Part shown: positions 32,649 through 42,177 of the stretch, piece by piece
Position numbering within the stretch: the stretch's first letter is position 1
Layout: each line of letters starts with the position of its first letter
Assembly: GCA_947626845.1 (NCBI GenBank)
Contig: CANQTW010000006.1
Span: forward strand, 1-64,000
DNA from: an uncultured Oscillospiraceae bacterium
GTDB lineage: Bacteria > Bacillota > Clostridia > Oscillospirales > Oscillospiraceae
Direction of reading: 5' to 3'
Length of the DNA: 64,000 bases
The notes under the pieces: generated by a model
The model's database searches: none
Seen by the model: only the letters and a program-made list of their open reading frames with translations
What the model was told of the DNA's origin: nothing
Made by a program: the position numbers and the translations under genes

Positions 32649-33444
32649 CATCACCCTGGGCCAGTTTTTCCCCGGCAGCACCGTGGTTCACCGGCTGGAC
32701 CCCCGGACGAAGATCATGATGGTCGTCGTCTACATCGCCGCCCTTTTCAACGCTAAAAGCTGGGTCTCTTACGGCGTCGTTCTGGCGTTCCTGGTCTTTT
32801 CCATCGCCGTCTCCAGGATTCGCCTTTCCGCCATGCTTCGGGGCCTGAAGCCCATCGTCTTTATCGTGGTGCTGACATCCCTTTTGAACCTCCTTTACGC
32901 CAGAGGGGAAGATGTCATCGCCCACTGGTGGATTTTCACCATCACCCGTCAGGGCGTCAAGGCCGCGATCCTCATGGCCGCCAGGCTCATCATGCTGGTG
33001 ATGGGTACCTTCATGCTGACCTATACCACCTCTCCAATTATGTTAACCTACGGCCTGGAGCTTCTGATGAATCCCTTAAAGAAGCTGAAGGTGCCCGTCC
33101 ACGAGCTGGCCATGATGATGAGCATGGCCCTCCGGCTGATCCCCACCCTCATCGAGGAGACGGACAAGATCATGTCCGCCCAGAAGGCCAGGGGAGCGGA
33201 GTTCGACACCGGCAATCTCATAGAGAAGGCCAAGGCCATGCTGCCCGTCCTGGTGCCCCTTTTCCTGTCGTCCTTCCGCAGGGCCGACGAGCTTGCCACC
33301 GCCATGGAGGCCCGTTGTTACCACGGCGGGGAGGGGCGGACGCGGCTCAACGTGCTGAAATTCGCCCGGCGGGACTATCTGGCCTTCGCCGCGGGGCTTC
33401 TGCTCCTGGCGGCGGTGATCGTCTTGGCGAGGCTCGGCCTATGA
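32638..33444 (+). CDS. ecfT: energy-coupling factor transmembrane protein EcfT
   Basis: 268 residues. Opening FFPGSTVVHRLDPRTKIM is the EcfT signature, followed by four to six membrane helices. The cytoplasmic coupling motifs with Ala-Arg-Gly are present: SAQKARGAEF (about 180) and ATAMEARCY (about 222), which contact the two ATPases. It links the ATPases to exchangeable S components. Overlaps ecfA2 by 11 bases and truA by four (ATGA). The motif TTATGTTAACC lies at 33038-33048. Confidence 0.97.
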   Translation: MLRDITLGQFFPGSTVVHRLDPRTKIMMVVVYIAALFNAKSWVSYGVVLAFLVFSIAVSRIRLSAMLRGLKPIVFIVVLTSLLNLLYARGEDVIAHWWIFTITRQGVKAAILMAARLIMLVMGTFMLTYTTSPIMLTYGLELLMNPLKKLKVPVHELAMMMSMALRLIPTLIEETDKIMSAQKARGAEFDTGNLIEKAKAMLPVLVPLFLSSFRRADELATAMEARCYHGGEGRTRLNVLKFARRDYLAFAAGLLLLAAVIVLARLGL

Positions 33445-34205
33445 GAAACATCGCCCTGAAGCTCCGCTACGACGGCACCGCCTATCACGGTTGGCAGGTG
33501 CAGAAAAACGACATCACCGTGGCGGAGACCGTGGAGAACGCCTTATATAAGCTCACCGGAGAACATGTGCGTGTCACCGGCTGCGGGCGGACGGACGCCG
33601 GCGTCCACGCCCTCAACTACTGCGCCAATTTCAGGTCCGCGTGCACCATCCCCGCTGGCCGGATGCCCCTGGCGCTCAATTCCCGCCTGCCGGAGGATAT
33701 CGCCTGCCTGGAGGCCGTGGACGCTCCGGAGGATTTCAACGCCATCCTCTCCTGCCGGAAGAAGGAGTATACCTACCGGATCATGAATACCCGCATCCCC
33801 GACCCCTTTGAGCGGAACCGGGCCTATTTCTACCCGGCGCCTCTTGACGTGGACGTTATGCGCAGGGCCGCGGCGCAGTTCGTGGGCACCCACGATTTTG
33901 CCGCCGTCCGGTCCGTGGGGACGGAGACTAAGACCACGGTGCGCACCGTCTACTGGTGCGAGATCGAGGCGGACGGCCCGTTTATCTCCATGCGGGTCTG
34001 CGCCGACGGCTTCCTCTACAACATGGTGCGGGCCATCATGGGTACGGTCATCTACTGCGCCGAGGGGAAGCTCCTGCCGGAGGAGCTTCCGGCCCTGCTG
34101 GAGAAGCGGGACAGGCGGCTCACCGGCCCCACGGTGCCGCCCCAGGGGCTGTATCTCACCCGCGTCTGGTACGACGGAACGGTGGGAGAGATGATGGCCC
34201 GATAG
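33441..34205 (+). CDS. truA: tRNA pseudouridine(38-40) synthase
   Basis: 254 residues; the ATG overlaps the ecfT stop (ATGA), which fixes the start although the frame is open far upstream. LRYDGTAYHGWQVQ at the N-terminus and CGRTDAGVHAL (about 49-59) with the catalytic Asp in GRTDAGVH are diagnostic of TruA. FLYNMVRAIMGT (about 193-204) is the conserved C-terminal motif. It converts uridines 38-40 of the tRNA anticodon arm to pseudouridine. Position after ecfT is conserved in Firmicutes, usually next to rplM and rpsI, which are absent here. Confidence 0.97.
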   Translation: MRNIALKLRYDGTAYHGWQVQKNDITVAETVENALYKLTGEHVRVTGCGRTDAGVHALNYCANFRSACTIPAGRMPLALNSRLPEDIACLEAVDAPEDFNAILSCRKKEYTYRIMNTRIPDPFERNRAYFYPAPLDVDVMRRAAAQFVGTHDFAAVRSVGTETKTTVRTVYWCEIEADGPFISMRVCADGFLYNMVRAIMGTVIYCAEGKLLPEELPALLEKRDRRLTGPTVPPQGLYLTRVWYDGTVGEMMAR

Positions 34206-34242
34206 ACGCGGGACGGACTTGTAACTATTCGTATTTCTTAAT

Positions 34243-34271
34243 TTGCAAAAAGTTCAAAAATATGCTATAAT
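34243..34271 (+). promoter_or_regulatory. sigma-A promoter for the DUF5711/cvpA operon
   Basis: TTGCAA and a perfect TATAAT exactly 17 bases apart in an AT-rich patch, with AAAAAGGAG before the ATG at 34310. Confidence 0.8.
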
Positions 34272-34309
34272 ATTCTGATAAAATAATTTAGTGTAAAAAA
34301 GGAGACGCC

Positions 34310-35434
34310 ATGGCGGAGAAGCGGACGAAAAAAAGGAGCGTTTTCAGACTGTTCCTCATACTGATCCTGCTGGCTGTGGCGCTCTTTGCCGTCTTTCTGG
34401 CCGTTGTGAGCCAGCGTGAGGGCGGGATACGGACCTTTTGGCGGGAGCTGAGGGGGGAAAAGACAGCCACGGAGTTCTTCTTTGAAAACGCCTCCCACGG
34501 CGACGCGCTGGGGATGGATTACTCCCTGGCGGTGGCGGCGGATTCGGGGCTTTACGTCTTCGACCCCACCGGCGAGATCGCCCTCACCCGCCTCTACGCC
34601 TGGCAGAACCAGGCCCTGACCGCGGCGGGACAGTACGGCGCGGTCTACGACGTGGGCGGCGACACGGTGATCTTCTTCAAGGAAGATAAGCTCCTGACGG
34701 AGCTGAGCTCGCCCTATCCCATCGTCTCCGTCTCGGTCAACGACCTGGGCTATGTGGCCGTCTGCGCCGAGGCCGAGGGGTACAAGGGCTCTGTGACGGT
34801 ATACAATTCCCTGGGCACGGCCATCTACCGCTGGTCCGCGGGCAACGCGCGGGTCCTGTCCGCCAAGGTCTCAGGGCGGGATCAGCTTTTGGTGCTGACC
34901 ATCGGCAGCGGCGGGAGCCGGCTGGTGCTGCTCCGGCTGGACAGCGAGGAGCTTCAGGCCGAGTACACCTTCCCCGGCCTGATGATCGACATGGCCTTCA
35001 CCGAGTCCGGTATCACCGCCGTGACCACCACCTCCCTGATCGGCCTGTCGGGACAGTTGGAGGAGCGTTGGACAAAGGACTTCGCGGGCCGGTTTTTGGA
35101 GCGCTACGCCCTCTCCGGCGGGCTTGCCGTCATTGCCCTCACCGACTACCAGGTGGGCGGCGGCAGGACGGTGGAGAGCTGGTCCGCCAGCGGCGGCAGT
35201 CGGGGCGTCATCGCCCTTTTGGACGCGCCCATGGATATGGACATTCGGGACGGACATGTGGCCGTGCTCACCGCGGATCGGGTGACGGTGTATTCCGACG
35301 CCCTGGAGGAGACCGCCAAATACGACTGCGGCTTCGGCGCGGAGCATGTTAGCCTCCGGCCCGACGGCTCGGTGATCTGCGCCGGCACCTTCTCGGCGTA
35401 TGTGTACGGCGATAAACAGGGAGAAAACAGCTGA
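34310..35434 (+). CDS. DUF5711-like membrane-anchored beta-propeller protein
   Basis: 374 residues. A basic start (AEKRTKKRS) and one membrane helix (FRLFLILILLAVALFAVFLAVV, residues about 12-33) place the rest outside the cell. The extracytoplasmic part has repeated short beta strands (for example DYSLAVAADSGLYVFDPTG and YGAVYDVGGDTVIFF) consistent with a WD40/propeller-like fold, as in the DUF5711 family of Clostridia. No enzyme motif is seen. It starts a probable operon with cvpA and a CDP-alcohol phosphatidyltransferase, suggesting an envelope role; this is inference. Confidence 0.8.
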   Translation: MAEKRTKKRSVFRLFLILILLAVALFAVFLAVVSQREGGIRTFWRELRGEKTATEFFFENASHGDALGMDYSLAVAADSGLYVFDPTGEIALTRLYAWQNQALTAAGQYGAVYDVGGDTVIFFKEDKLLTELSSPYPIVSVSVNDLGYVAVCAEAEGYKGSVTVYNSLGTAIYRWSAGNARVLSAKVSGRDQLLVLTIGSGGSRLVLLRLDSEELQAEYTFPGLMIDMAFTESGITAVTTTSLIGLSGQLEERWTKDFAGRFLERYALSGGLAVIALTDYQVGGGRTVESWSASGGSRGVIALLDAPMDMDIRDGHVAVLTADRVTVYSDALEETAKYDCGFGAEHVSLRPDGSVICAGTFSAYVYGDKQGENS

Positions 35435-35470
35435 TCCGGAATTTGCAAATGCGAAAAGGAGATTTCCGCT

Positions 35471-36193
35471 ATGAGCTTGGTGATCGATATCGTGCTGGCG
35501 GGCATCGTTGTCTTCTGCGGATGGAGGGGTTTCCGCACGGGGATAATAAACGGCGTCTGCGGGATTTTGGCGGTGGTGATCGCCCTTTATGGGGCGAATC
35601 TGCTGGCCACCGCGTTCTATACGGAGTTTTCGGACATCGTGGAGCCCTTCGCCCTCAGCGTGGTGGAAAAGGCCGTGGGCGGCGGCAGTCCGGAGGAGAA
35701 CGGGACCGGCGACGGGACGGAGGAGAACAACACCCTCTCCGTAGAGGATCGGGAGAAGCTGGACGTGTACACCGTCTCCAAGGAGGTCATGGGGAGCCTG
35801 GGCTTCGCCAACGGCGCCTCCGAGAGCATCGCCAGGGATGTGGCCTCCACCCACGCCAAGGTCAACAACGACATGGAGGAGGAGCTGACGGCCCAGGTGT
35901 GCGCCAGGGCGGCGTATGTGGCGCTGTTTTCCATCGCCTTCATCCTGATCGCCATCATCTTCTCCGTCATCGGCAACATCGCCGATCTGAGCTTCGGCCT
36001 TCCGGGCCATGAGAATTTGAACCACGTCACCGGCGCGGCCCTGGGCGTCATTCGGGGCCTGCTCATCATCCTGGCCATCGGCTGCATCGGAAGATATCTT
36101 GGACTTCTGATCCCCGCCTCGGTCACGGAAAAGACCCTCCTCTACGAAAAGCTTTTGGAGACCAATAAGATCGCCGAGCTGCTGAAGATTTGA
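35471..36193 (+). CDS. CvpA family membrane protein
   Basis: 240 residues with AAGGAG nine bases before the ATG. It has the CvpA layout: IDIVLAGIVVFCGWRGFRTGIINGV (residues 5-29, quoted as landmarks) with the characteristic G-x-R-G-x-x-x-G turn, three or four hydrophobic helices and a long acidic insertion (GGGSPEENGTGDGTEEN, about 73-90) that is unusual for the family. CvpA is a conserved inner-membrane protein linked to colicin V production and envelope stress; its mechanism is unclear. It ends 38 bases before the phosphatidyltransferase start. Confidence 0.88.
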   Translation: MSLVIDIVLAGIVVFCGWRGFRTGIINGVCGILAVVIALYGANLLATAFYTEFSDIVEPFALSVVEKAVGGGSPEENGTGDGTEENNTLSVEDREKLDVYTVSKEVMGSLGFANGASESIARDVASTHAKVNNDMEEELTAQVCARAAYVALFSIAFILIAIIFSVIGNIADLSFGLPGHENLNHVTGAALGVIRGLLIILAIGCIGRYLGLLIPASVTEKTLLYEKLLETNKIAELLKI

Positions 36194-36231
36194 TACAGCC
36201 CAAAGACGGCGTTTTTGAAAGGTATAGAGAG

Positions 36232-36777
36232 ATGAAACACCTTCCGAATATCCTTTCCGGCTTCCGGATCGCGCTGGTGCCCCTTTTTGTGGCCGTCTGG
36301 CGACTGGGCGGCGAGTATGGCCGCCTGTGGGCGGCGGGCATCTTCCTGCTGGCTGCCGTCACCGATTTTCTGGACGGATATCTTGCCAGGAAGTATCACT
36401 ACATCACCAATCTTGGAAAGATTTTAGACCCTGCGGGGGATAAGCTGATGACCCTTGCCATGGTGCTGTGCCTCTCCCTGGACGGGATCATCCCCGGCTG
36501 GATATTCTGGTTTTACCTGGTGAAGGAGGGGCTGATGGCGGCTGGAGGGCTTTTCGTCCGCGCCGCCGGCGTCAAGGACGTGCCGCCCTCAAATTTTGTT
36601 GGAAAAACCGCGACCTTCGTGCTTTTCTGCACAGGCGCCGCGCTTATGATTTTTAAGATGCCCCCCGCCGCCGCAAGGGCGCTGATGGTCCTGGCGGTGC
36701 TGGTGTCCCTGGCGGCGCTTCTGAGCTACGTGCCGTCCCTGCTGGCCCTTTTGAAGAAGCGGCGGGCGGAAAACTGA
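36232..36777 (+). CDS. CDP-alcohol phosphatidyltransferase (PgsA-like)
   Basis: 181 residues. The ATG at 36232 is preferred over an upstream frame extension because MKHLPNILSGFRI is the normal N-terminus. The CDP-alcohol motif D-G-x2-A-R-x8-G-x3-D-x3-D is complete: DGYLARKYHYITNLGKILD followed by PAGD (about 45-67). Membrane helices flank it. It should transfer a phosphatidyl group from CDP-diacylglycerol to an alcohol, most likely glycerol 3-phosphate (phosphatidylglycerophosphate synthase). Alcohol specificity is inferred from similarity to PgsA. Confidence 0.9.
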   Translation: MKHLPNILSGFRIALVPLFVAVWRLGGEYGRLWAAGIFLLAAVTDFLDGYLARKYHYITNLGKILDPAGDKLMTLAMVLCLSLDGIIPGWIFWFYLVKEGLMAAGGLFVRAAGVKDVPPSNFVGKTATFVLFCTGAALMIFKMPPAAARALMVLAVLVSLAALLSYVPSLLALLKKRRAEN

Positions 36778-36857
36778 ACGGACAGATGACCGGTCTGCCC
36801 CTTTGGGGCAAGATCAAGCTTATATATCGACTGTAGGTTAAGGAAGAAGGTATAATT

Positions 36858-39182
36858 ATGGAACCTGCACTGTGCGCCCGTTGTCATAAAAACGTGGCGG
36901 TGATCTATGTGACCAAAATCGAAAACGGCAAGACCACCAGCGAGGGCCTGTGCCTGAAGTGCGCCCGCGAGCTGGGCATGAAACCGGTGGACGACTTCAT
37001 GCAGAAGATGGGCATCACCGACGATGACATCGAAAATATGGCCGGCGAGATGATGGAGGCCCTGAACGGCGCCGAGAATCTGCCGGAGGACGCCGGCGAT
37101 GACAGCGAGGACGATTCCGGCAAGACGGCCACCTTCCCGTTTTTGGGCAAGCTTTTCGGCGCCCAGGACATGGGCGGCGTCCCCGGCCAGGGCGGCGGCA
37201 GCGCCGACAAGGGGAATGATAAGCGCCAGCACAAGGACCGGGACAGGAAGCGCAAATATCTGGACACCTACTGCATCTCCCTGACCAACAGGGCGCGGGA
37301 GGGAAAGCTTGACCGCATCGTGGGCCGTGAGGAGGAGATGGAGCGGGTCATCCAGATTCTGAACCGCCGCCAGAAGAACAACCCCTGCCTGATCGGCGAG
37401 CCGGGCGTGGGCAAGACGGCCATCGCCGAGGGCCTTGCCATCCGCATCAACGAGGGCGACGTGCCCTATAAGCTTCGGGATAAGGAGGTCTACCTGCTGG
37501 ACCTGACCAGCCTTGTGGCGGGAACCCAGTTCCGAGGCCAGTTCGAGTCCCGCATGAAGGGCCTTATCGAGGAGATCAAGACCGTGGGCAACATCATCCT
37601 GGTCATCGACGAGGTCCACACCCTGGTGGGCGCGGGGGACGCCGAGGGGAGCATGAACGCCGCCAACATCCTGAAGCCCGCCCTTTCCCGCGGCGAGATC
37701 CAGGTCATCGGCGCCACCACCTTCAACGAGTACAGAAAGCACATCGAGAAGGATTCCGCCCTGGAGCGCCGCTTCCAGCCCGTGACGGTGACGGAGCCCT
37801 CCATCGAGGAATCCATCAAGATCATCAAGGGCATCGCCCACTACTACGAGCAGTACCACGGCGTCAAGATCAGCGACGCCATGTGCCGTCAGGCCGTCCT
37901 GCTCTCCGAGCGGTACATCACAGACCGTTTCCTGCCGGACAAGGCCATCGACCTCATCGACGAGGCCTGCTCCGACGTGAACCTGAAGTGCAAGAATTAC
38001 GCCCGCCTGGCGGAGATAGACCGGGAGCTGGCGGATATCGCCAAGGAGCGGGATATGCTCTTGGAGCGTCCGGAGTCCGACTCCAGCCCCTACGCCGAGG
38101 AGGACTACGCCCGCCTTGCCAAGCTGCGGGGTCGGGAGATCGCCATCGCCGACGAGAAGCAGCGGCTCCAGGCCCAGGGGATGCCGGAGCTGGGCATGGA
38201 CAACTTTGCCCGCATCATCGAGCTGTGGACAAAGATCCCCGCCTCCTCCATCCGGGAGGACGAGCATGAGCGGCTGGCGCATCTGTCAGACCGCTTAAAG
38301 GAGCACATCATCGGCCAGGATGAGGCCGTGGAGGCCGTCTGCGCCGCCATCAAGCGCAACCGGGTGGGCATCTCCATGAAGCACAAGCCCGTCAGCTTCA
38401 TCTTCGTGGGCTCCACCGGCGTGGGCAAGACGGAGCTTGTCAAGCGCCTGGCCGCCGACATGTTCCAGAACCCGGAGTCCCTTATCCGGCTCGACATGTC
38501 GGAGTTCATGGAGAAATTCGCCGTCTCACGGATCATCGGCTCGCCTCCGGGCTACGTGGGCTACGACGAGGCCGGCCAGCTCACCGAGAAGATTCGCCGC
38601 CGCCCGTACAGCGTGGTGCTCTTTGACGAGATCGAAAAGGCCCACCCGGACGTGATGAACATCCTCCTGCAGATTTTGGACGACGGACGCATCACCGACG
38701 CCCAGGGGCGGGTGGTCAACTTTGAAAACACCATCATCATCATGACCACCAACGCCGGCTCGGACCGGCGGGGCTCCGGAACCGTGGGCTTCGGCAATTC
38801 CGCCAAGGATCAGGACAGGGAGCGGGTCATGAAGGCCCTGCGGGACTTTTTGCGGCCTGAGTTCATCAACCGCGTGGACGAGGTGGTCTACTTCAACCGG
38901 CTCAGCGAGGAGAACTTCCGCGCCATCGCCGTGCTGATGCTGGAGGAGCTGAAAGCCGGTCTGGCGGAAAAGGCCATGACCTTCGTTTGGGACGAGTCCG
39001 TCATCGACTACCTGGTGCGCAAGTCCTACTCCGTCGAGTACGGCGCCAGGAACCTCCGGCGCACTATCCAGAAGGACATCGAGGACCGTCTGGCCGCGGA
39101 GCTTATCGACAACTACCAGCGGGAGCTTACCCGCGTGGGCGTCTCCGCCCAGGGGGACGAGATCACCGTCATCATCGCGTGA
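36858..39182 (+). CDS. clpE: ClpE-type Clp ATPase with N-terminal zinc finger
   Basis: 774 residues. The N-terminus has a zinc finger C6-C9/C32-C35 in place of the double Clp-N domain, the mark of ClpE rather than ClpC. A linker rich in Asp/Gly (about 75-125) follows. AAA domain 1 has GEPGVGKTA (about 178), [11 protein letters not shown]; a middle coiled region (about 385-430); AAA domain 2 has GSTGVGKTE (about 517), [13 protein letters not shown] and [13 protein letters not shown]. It unfolds proteins and delivers them to ClpP under heat or protein-folding stress. No CtsR or McsAB genes are adjacent, and no CtsR-like operator was recognised. A hairpin follows the stop. Confidence 0.93.
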   Translation: MEPALCARCHKNVAVIYVTKIENGKTTSEGLCLKCARELGMKPVDDFMQKMGITDDDIENMAGEMMEALNGAENLPEDAGDDSEDDSGKTATFPFLGKLFGAQDMGGVPGQGGGSADKGNDKRQHKDRDRKRKYLDTYCISLTNRAREGKLDRIVGREEEMERVIQILNRRQKNNPCLIGEPGVGKTAIAEGLAIRINEGDVPYKLRDKEVYLLDLTSLVAGTQFRGQFESRMKGLIEEIKTVGNIILVIDEVHTLVGAGDAEGSMNAANILKPALSRGEIQVIGATTFNEYRKHIEKDSALERRFQPVTVTEPSIEESIKIIKGIAHYYEQYHGVKISDAMCRQAVLLSERYITDRFLPDKAIDLIDEACSDVNLKCKNYARLAEIDRELADIAKERDMLLERPESDSSPYAEEDYARLAKLRGREIAIADEKQRLQAQGMPELGMDNFARIIELWTKIPASSIREDEHERLAHLSDRLKEHIIGQDEAVEAVCAAIKRNRVGISMKHKPVSFIFVGSTGVGKTELVKRLAADMFQNPESLIRLDMSEFMEKFAVSRIIGSPPGYVGYDEAGQLTEKIRRRPYSVVLFDEIEKAHPDVMNILLQILDDGRITDAQGRVVNFENTIIIMTTNAGSDRRGSGTVGFGNSAKDQDRERVMKALRDFLRPEFINRVDEVVYFNRLSEENFRAIAVLMLEELKAGLAEKAMTFVWDESVIDYLVRKSYSVEYGARNLRRTIQKDIEDRLAAELIDNYQRELTRVGVSAQGDEITVIIA

Positions 39183-39203
39183 CAACACCATATCAGTTGA
39201 CAT

Positions 39204-39227
39204 AAAGCCGGGGAACGCCCCGGCTTT
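39204..39227 (+). terminator. hairpin terminator after clpE
   Basis: Perfect 10-base arms (39204-39213 and 39218-39227) around a four-base AACG loop; only three T follow. The TTGACATAA motif copy at 39195-39205 abuts it. Confidence 0.7.
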
Positions 39228-39251
39228 ATGGGGATAAAGAGAGCGCCTTTT

Positions 39252-40625
39252 ATGAGTGAGCTAAAGAAAAACCAGATTATTTCCGCCGTCTGCGACGGCT
39301 ATTCCTCCGACGGCATGGGCGTGGCCCATGTGGGAGGGATGGCCGTGTTTGTCTCCGGCGCCGTCGCGGGGGAGCGGTGCGAGATACGTATCCTGAAGGT
39401 CCTGAAAAACCTGGCCTTTGCCAGGATAGAGCGGGTGCCGGAGCCCTCACCGGAGCGGGTCGACCCCGGCTGTCCCCACTATCCCGCCTGCGGCGGGTGC
39501 GCGGCGCGGCACATGAGCTGCGCCGAGGAGCTTCGCTTCAAGCGGCAAAAGGTGGAGGACGCCCTGCGGCGCGTGGGCGGGGCGGACATATCAGTTGACA
39601 TAATACATGGGGCCATTCAAACGGAGCGCTACCGGAACAAGGCCCAGCTGCCGGTATCCGCGGGGCCGCGGATCGGCTTTTATCGGGGCCGGAGCCACGA
39701 CGTCATCGACGTGCCGGACTGCCGGCTGGAGCCGGAGTGCGTGGGACAGGCCCGGAGCGCGGTGCTGGACTGGATGGCGGCTTCCGGCGCGGAGGCCTAC
39801 GACGAGAGGGCCCATCGGGGCCTGGTGCGGCATCTGTACGTGAGGACCAACAGCGCCGGGCAGGCGCTGGTTTGCCTGGTGGTCAACGCCCCGGCGGAGC
39901 GGGCTCTCCCCGATGAGGCGGGGCTGGTGGGCCGGATAAGGGAGGCCCTGCCCGGATGTACCGGCGTGGTGCTGTCGGAAAATACACAAAAAACCAACGT
40001 GATCCTGGGCGGCGTCTACCGTACCCTGTGGGGCAGTCCCACCCTGGACGAGACGCTGTGCGGCCTCACCTTCCGGCTGTCCGTGCCGTCTTTTTTCCAG
40101 GTGAATCGGGATCAGTGCCAGGTCCTCTATCGCCGCGCCCTGGACTTCGCCGCCCTGACGGGGGAAGAGACGGTGCTGGACCTCTACTGCGGCATTGGCA
40201 CCATCTCCCTGTGTGCCGCAAAAAGGGCGAAAAGGGTCATCGGCGCGGAGATCGTGCCGGAGGCCGTGGAGGACGCCCGGCGCAACGCGGAAGTAAATCA
40301 TATCGAAAACGCGGCTTTTTTCTGCGGCGACGCCGCGGATACCGCCTTGATGCTGGCCCGTCAGGGCATCCGTCCCGATGTGGTCATCGTGGACCCGCCC
40401 CGTCGGGGCCTCGCGCCGGAGGTCATTCAAACCGTCGCGGAGATGTCCCCGGAGCGCCTTGTGTACGTCTCCTGCGACCCCGCCACCCTGGCCCGTGACG
40501 TGAAGCTCTTCTCCGCCCAAGGCTATCAAGCCGTAAAAGCCGAAGCCGTGGACATGTTCCCCAGAACACAGCACGTGGAGACGGTGTGCCTATTGGCCAA
40601 ATCTCCGGCAGGAAAGGGGAGATGA
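39252..40625 (+). CDS. rlmD: 23S rRNA (uracil-5)-methyltransferase RlmD/RumA family
   Basis: 457 residues, start at 39252 (SELKKNQI is the usual N-terminus; the open frame begins 24 bases earlier). A TRAM domain with GYSSDGMGVAHVGGMAVFVSGAVAG is followed by the iron-sulfur cysteines CPHYPACGGCAARHMSC (about 75-91). The SAM domain has LDLYCGIGTISL (about 310) and VDPPRRGL; the catalytic Cys lies in LVYVSCDPATLARD (about 405). It methylates U1939-type positions in 23S rRNA; exact position in Firmicutes orthologues can differ. An odd AT-rich patch, CATATCAGTTGACATAA at 39587-39603, copies a sequence in the preceding intergenic gap. Confidence 0.93.
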   Translation: MSELKKNQIISAVCDGYSSDGMGVAHVGGMAVFVSGAVAGERCEIRILKVLKNLAFARIERVPEPSPERVDPGCPHYPACGGCAARHMSCAEELRFKRQKVEDALRRVGGADISVDIIHGAIQTERYRNKAQLPVSAGPRIGFYRGRSHDVIDVPDCRLEPECVGQARSAVLDWMAASGAEAYDERAHRGLVRHLYVRTNSAGQALVCLVVNAPAERALPDEAGLVGRIREALPGCTGVVLSENTQKTNVILGGVYRTLWGSPTLDETLCGLTFRLSVPSFFQVNRDQCQVLYRRALDFAALTGEETVLDLYCGIGTISLCAAKRAKRVIGAEIVPEAVEDARRNAEVNHIENAAFFCGDAADTALMLARQGIRPDVVIVDPPRRGLAPEVIQTVAEMSPERLVYVSCDPATLARDVKLFSAQGYQAVKAEAVDMFPRTQHVETVCLLAKSPAGKGR

Positions 40626-40628
40626 GAG

Positions 40629-41426
40629 ATGCTGAAATTTGGGATGCCCACGCTGATCGAGCTTCCCGCGTTGGAGGACTGCGCGGCCAAGTGCGTGGAG
40701 CTGGGGCTGGACTTTGTGGAGCTCAATATGAATCTGCCCCAGTATCAGCCGGGGGAGCTCGACGCCGCCCGCTGTAGGGAGATTTCAGAGAAATACGGGA
40801 TATTTTACACCATCCATCTGGACGAGAACCTGAATATCAGCGATTTTAACCCCTATATCGCCGAGGGGTACAGGCGCACCGTCGTGGAGACCGTCGAGCT
40901 GGCAAAGAAGCTTCACATCCCCGTTTTGAATATGCACCTGGCCAAGGGCGTCTATTTCACCCTGCCGGACAGAAGGGTCTACCTCTTTTCCCAGTACAAG
41001 GAGCGGTATCTCAACAGCGTCGCCGCCTTCCGCAAGCTGTGCGAGGAGGCCATTGGCGGCGCGGGGATAACCGTCTGCCTTGAAAACTGCGACGGATATA
41101 CGGATTTTCAAAAGGAGGCGCTGGAGATGCTTTTAGAATCCCCAGTGTTCGGTCTGACCTTCGATATCGGACACGACCACGCCTGCGGCGGAACGGATGA
41201 AGGCTTTATCGCCGCGCACAAGTCCCGCCTGGTGCATATGCACATGCACGACGCCCTGGGGAAGAAAAATCATCTGGCCCTGGGAACCGGAGAGATAGAC
41301 CTTGAGAAATACCTGAAGCTGGCGGAGGAGCAAAACTGCCGGGTGGTGTTGGAGACGAAAACCGTGGCGGGGCTGACGCGATCTGTAGAGTGGGTGAGGA
41401 ATCATATGAACGCAACCGCTGGTTGA
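40629..41426 (+). CDS. sugar phosphate isomerase/epimerase-like TIM barrel
   Basis: 265 residues, start three bases after rlmD with GGAGATGAGAG upstream. The AP-endonuclease-2-like barrel has GMPTLIELPALEDCAAKCVELGLDFVELN at the start (landmarks at 5-20 and 21-33), LNMHLAKG (near 100), VCLENCDG (near 145), LTFDIGHDHACG (near 180) and VHMHMHDA (near 205). The His, Glu and Asp residues in these segments are the usual metal ligands of the family. The substrate is unknown; members act on sugars, myo-inositol derivatives or hydroxypyruvate-type compounds. Confidence 0.85.
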   Translation: MLKFGMPTLIELPALEDCAAKCVELGLDFVELNMNLPQYQPGELDAARCREISEKYGIFYTIHLDENLNISDFNPYIAEGYRRTVVETVELAKKLHIPVLNMHLAKGVYFTLPDRRVYLFSQYKERYLNSVAAFRKLCEEAIGGAGITVCLENCDGYTDFQKEALEMLLESPVFGLTFDIGHDHACGGTDEGFIAAHKSRLVHMHMHDALGKKNHLALGTGEIDLEKYLKLAEEQNCRVVLETKTVAGLTRSVEWVRNHMNATAG

Positions 41427-41498
41427 CAGATAGTTGGTAGAGCGCAACCGAGCTTTTTTGTATAATATAGGCACCTGAAAGACAAGGAGGTGCCCGGT

Positions 41499-42134
41499 AT
41501 GAGCCTGGGTGAAAACATCAAGAGAAGGCGGGAGCAATTAAAGCTCTCCCAGGAGGTTGTGGCGGAGCGGCTGGGCGTGAGCCGGCAGGCCGTCTCCAAG
41601 TGGGAAACGGGGAAGTCCGAGCCCACGGCGGCCAATCTGGTGGAGCTGACAAAGCTGCTGGAGACAGACCTCTCAGAGCTGGTGGAGGGGCCGAAGGACA
41701 CGCCAAAGGACGCGGCGGCGCCGCCGGAGGACAGGAAAAAGCCCAATCCGATCCTGCGGACGAACCTGACCCGCTGGGCGATCATCCTTCAGGCCGGCTT
41801 CTTAGTGGGGTTTGCCACGGCGTTCTATCATTACAACCGTATTAAGGCCGACACACCTTCCAAGGCGCTTCTGATTCCGGTCTTCTTAGAGCTGATCCTG
41901 TTGGCCGCCTGCTCCGTATGGATGGCGTCCAACCACCGCTTTACGCAAGACCCCAAACAGCGGCGGAAAAATATCACTATCGAGCTTGGCTATTGCGCCC
42001 TGCAAGCCCTCCTGGGCCTTCTGGATATCCGCTTCGGCATGGGGATCGTGGGCGCGGTCCTCATTATCACCGTGGGGCTTGTCTACATACTGTACGTCAA
42101 TCCGAAATTCATGGGCCGGAAGCTGACAAAATGA
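41499..42134 (+). CDS. XRE-family regulator with membrane tail
   Basis: 211 residues, ATG at 41499 after AAGGAGG. Residues 3-60 are an HTH of the XRE/Cro type (LGENIKRRREQLKLSQEVVAERLGVSRQAVSKWETG, landmarks at 3-18 and 19-38), with the recognition helix around SRQAVSKWE. A linker rich in Pro/Lys (about 66-85) leads to three or four membrane helices (about 95-200). This membrane-tethered XRE layout is common in Firmicutes, where the membrane part may sense envelope state. A TATAAT (41461-41466) stands upstream. Its targets are unknown. Confidence 0.88.
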   Translation: MSLGENIKRRREQLKLSQEVVAERLGVSRQAVSKWETGKSEPTAANLVELTKLLETDLSELVEGPKDTPKDAAAPPEDRKKPNPILRTNLTRWAIILQAGFLVGFATAFYHYNRIKADTPSKALLIPVFLELILLAACSVWMASNHRFTQDPKQRRKNITIELGYCALQALLGLLDIRFGMGIVGAVLIITVGLVYILYVNPKFMGRKLTK

Positions 42135-42177
42135 ATCATTAGATAGAATCGAGATCATACAAAGGAGGAACAGGGGT

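Noticed and set aside
36845..36858. TATAAT-like sequence just before clpE
   Set aside because: It overlaps the ribosome site and start codon, so it cannot serve as the promoter of clpE.
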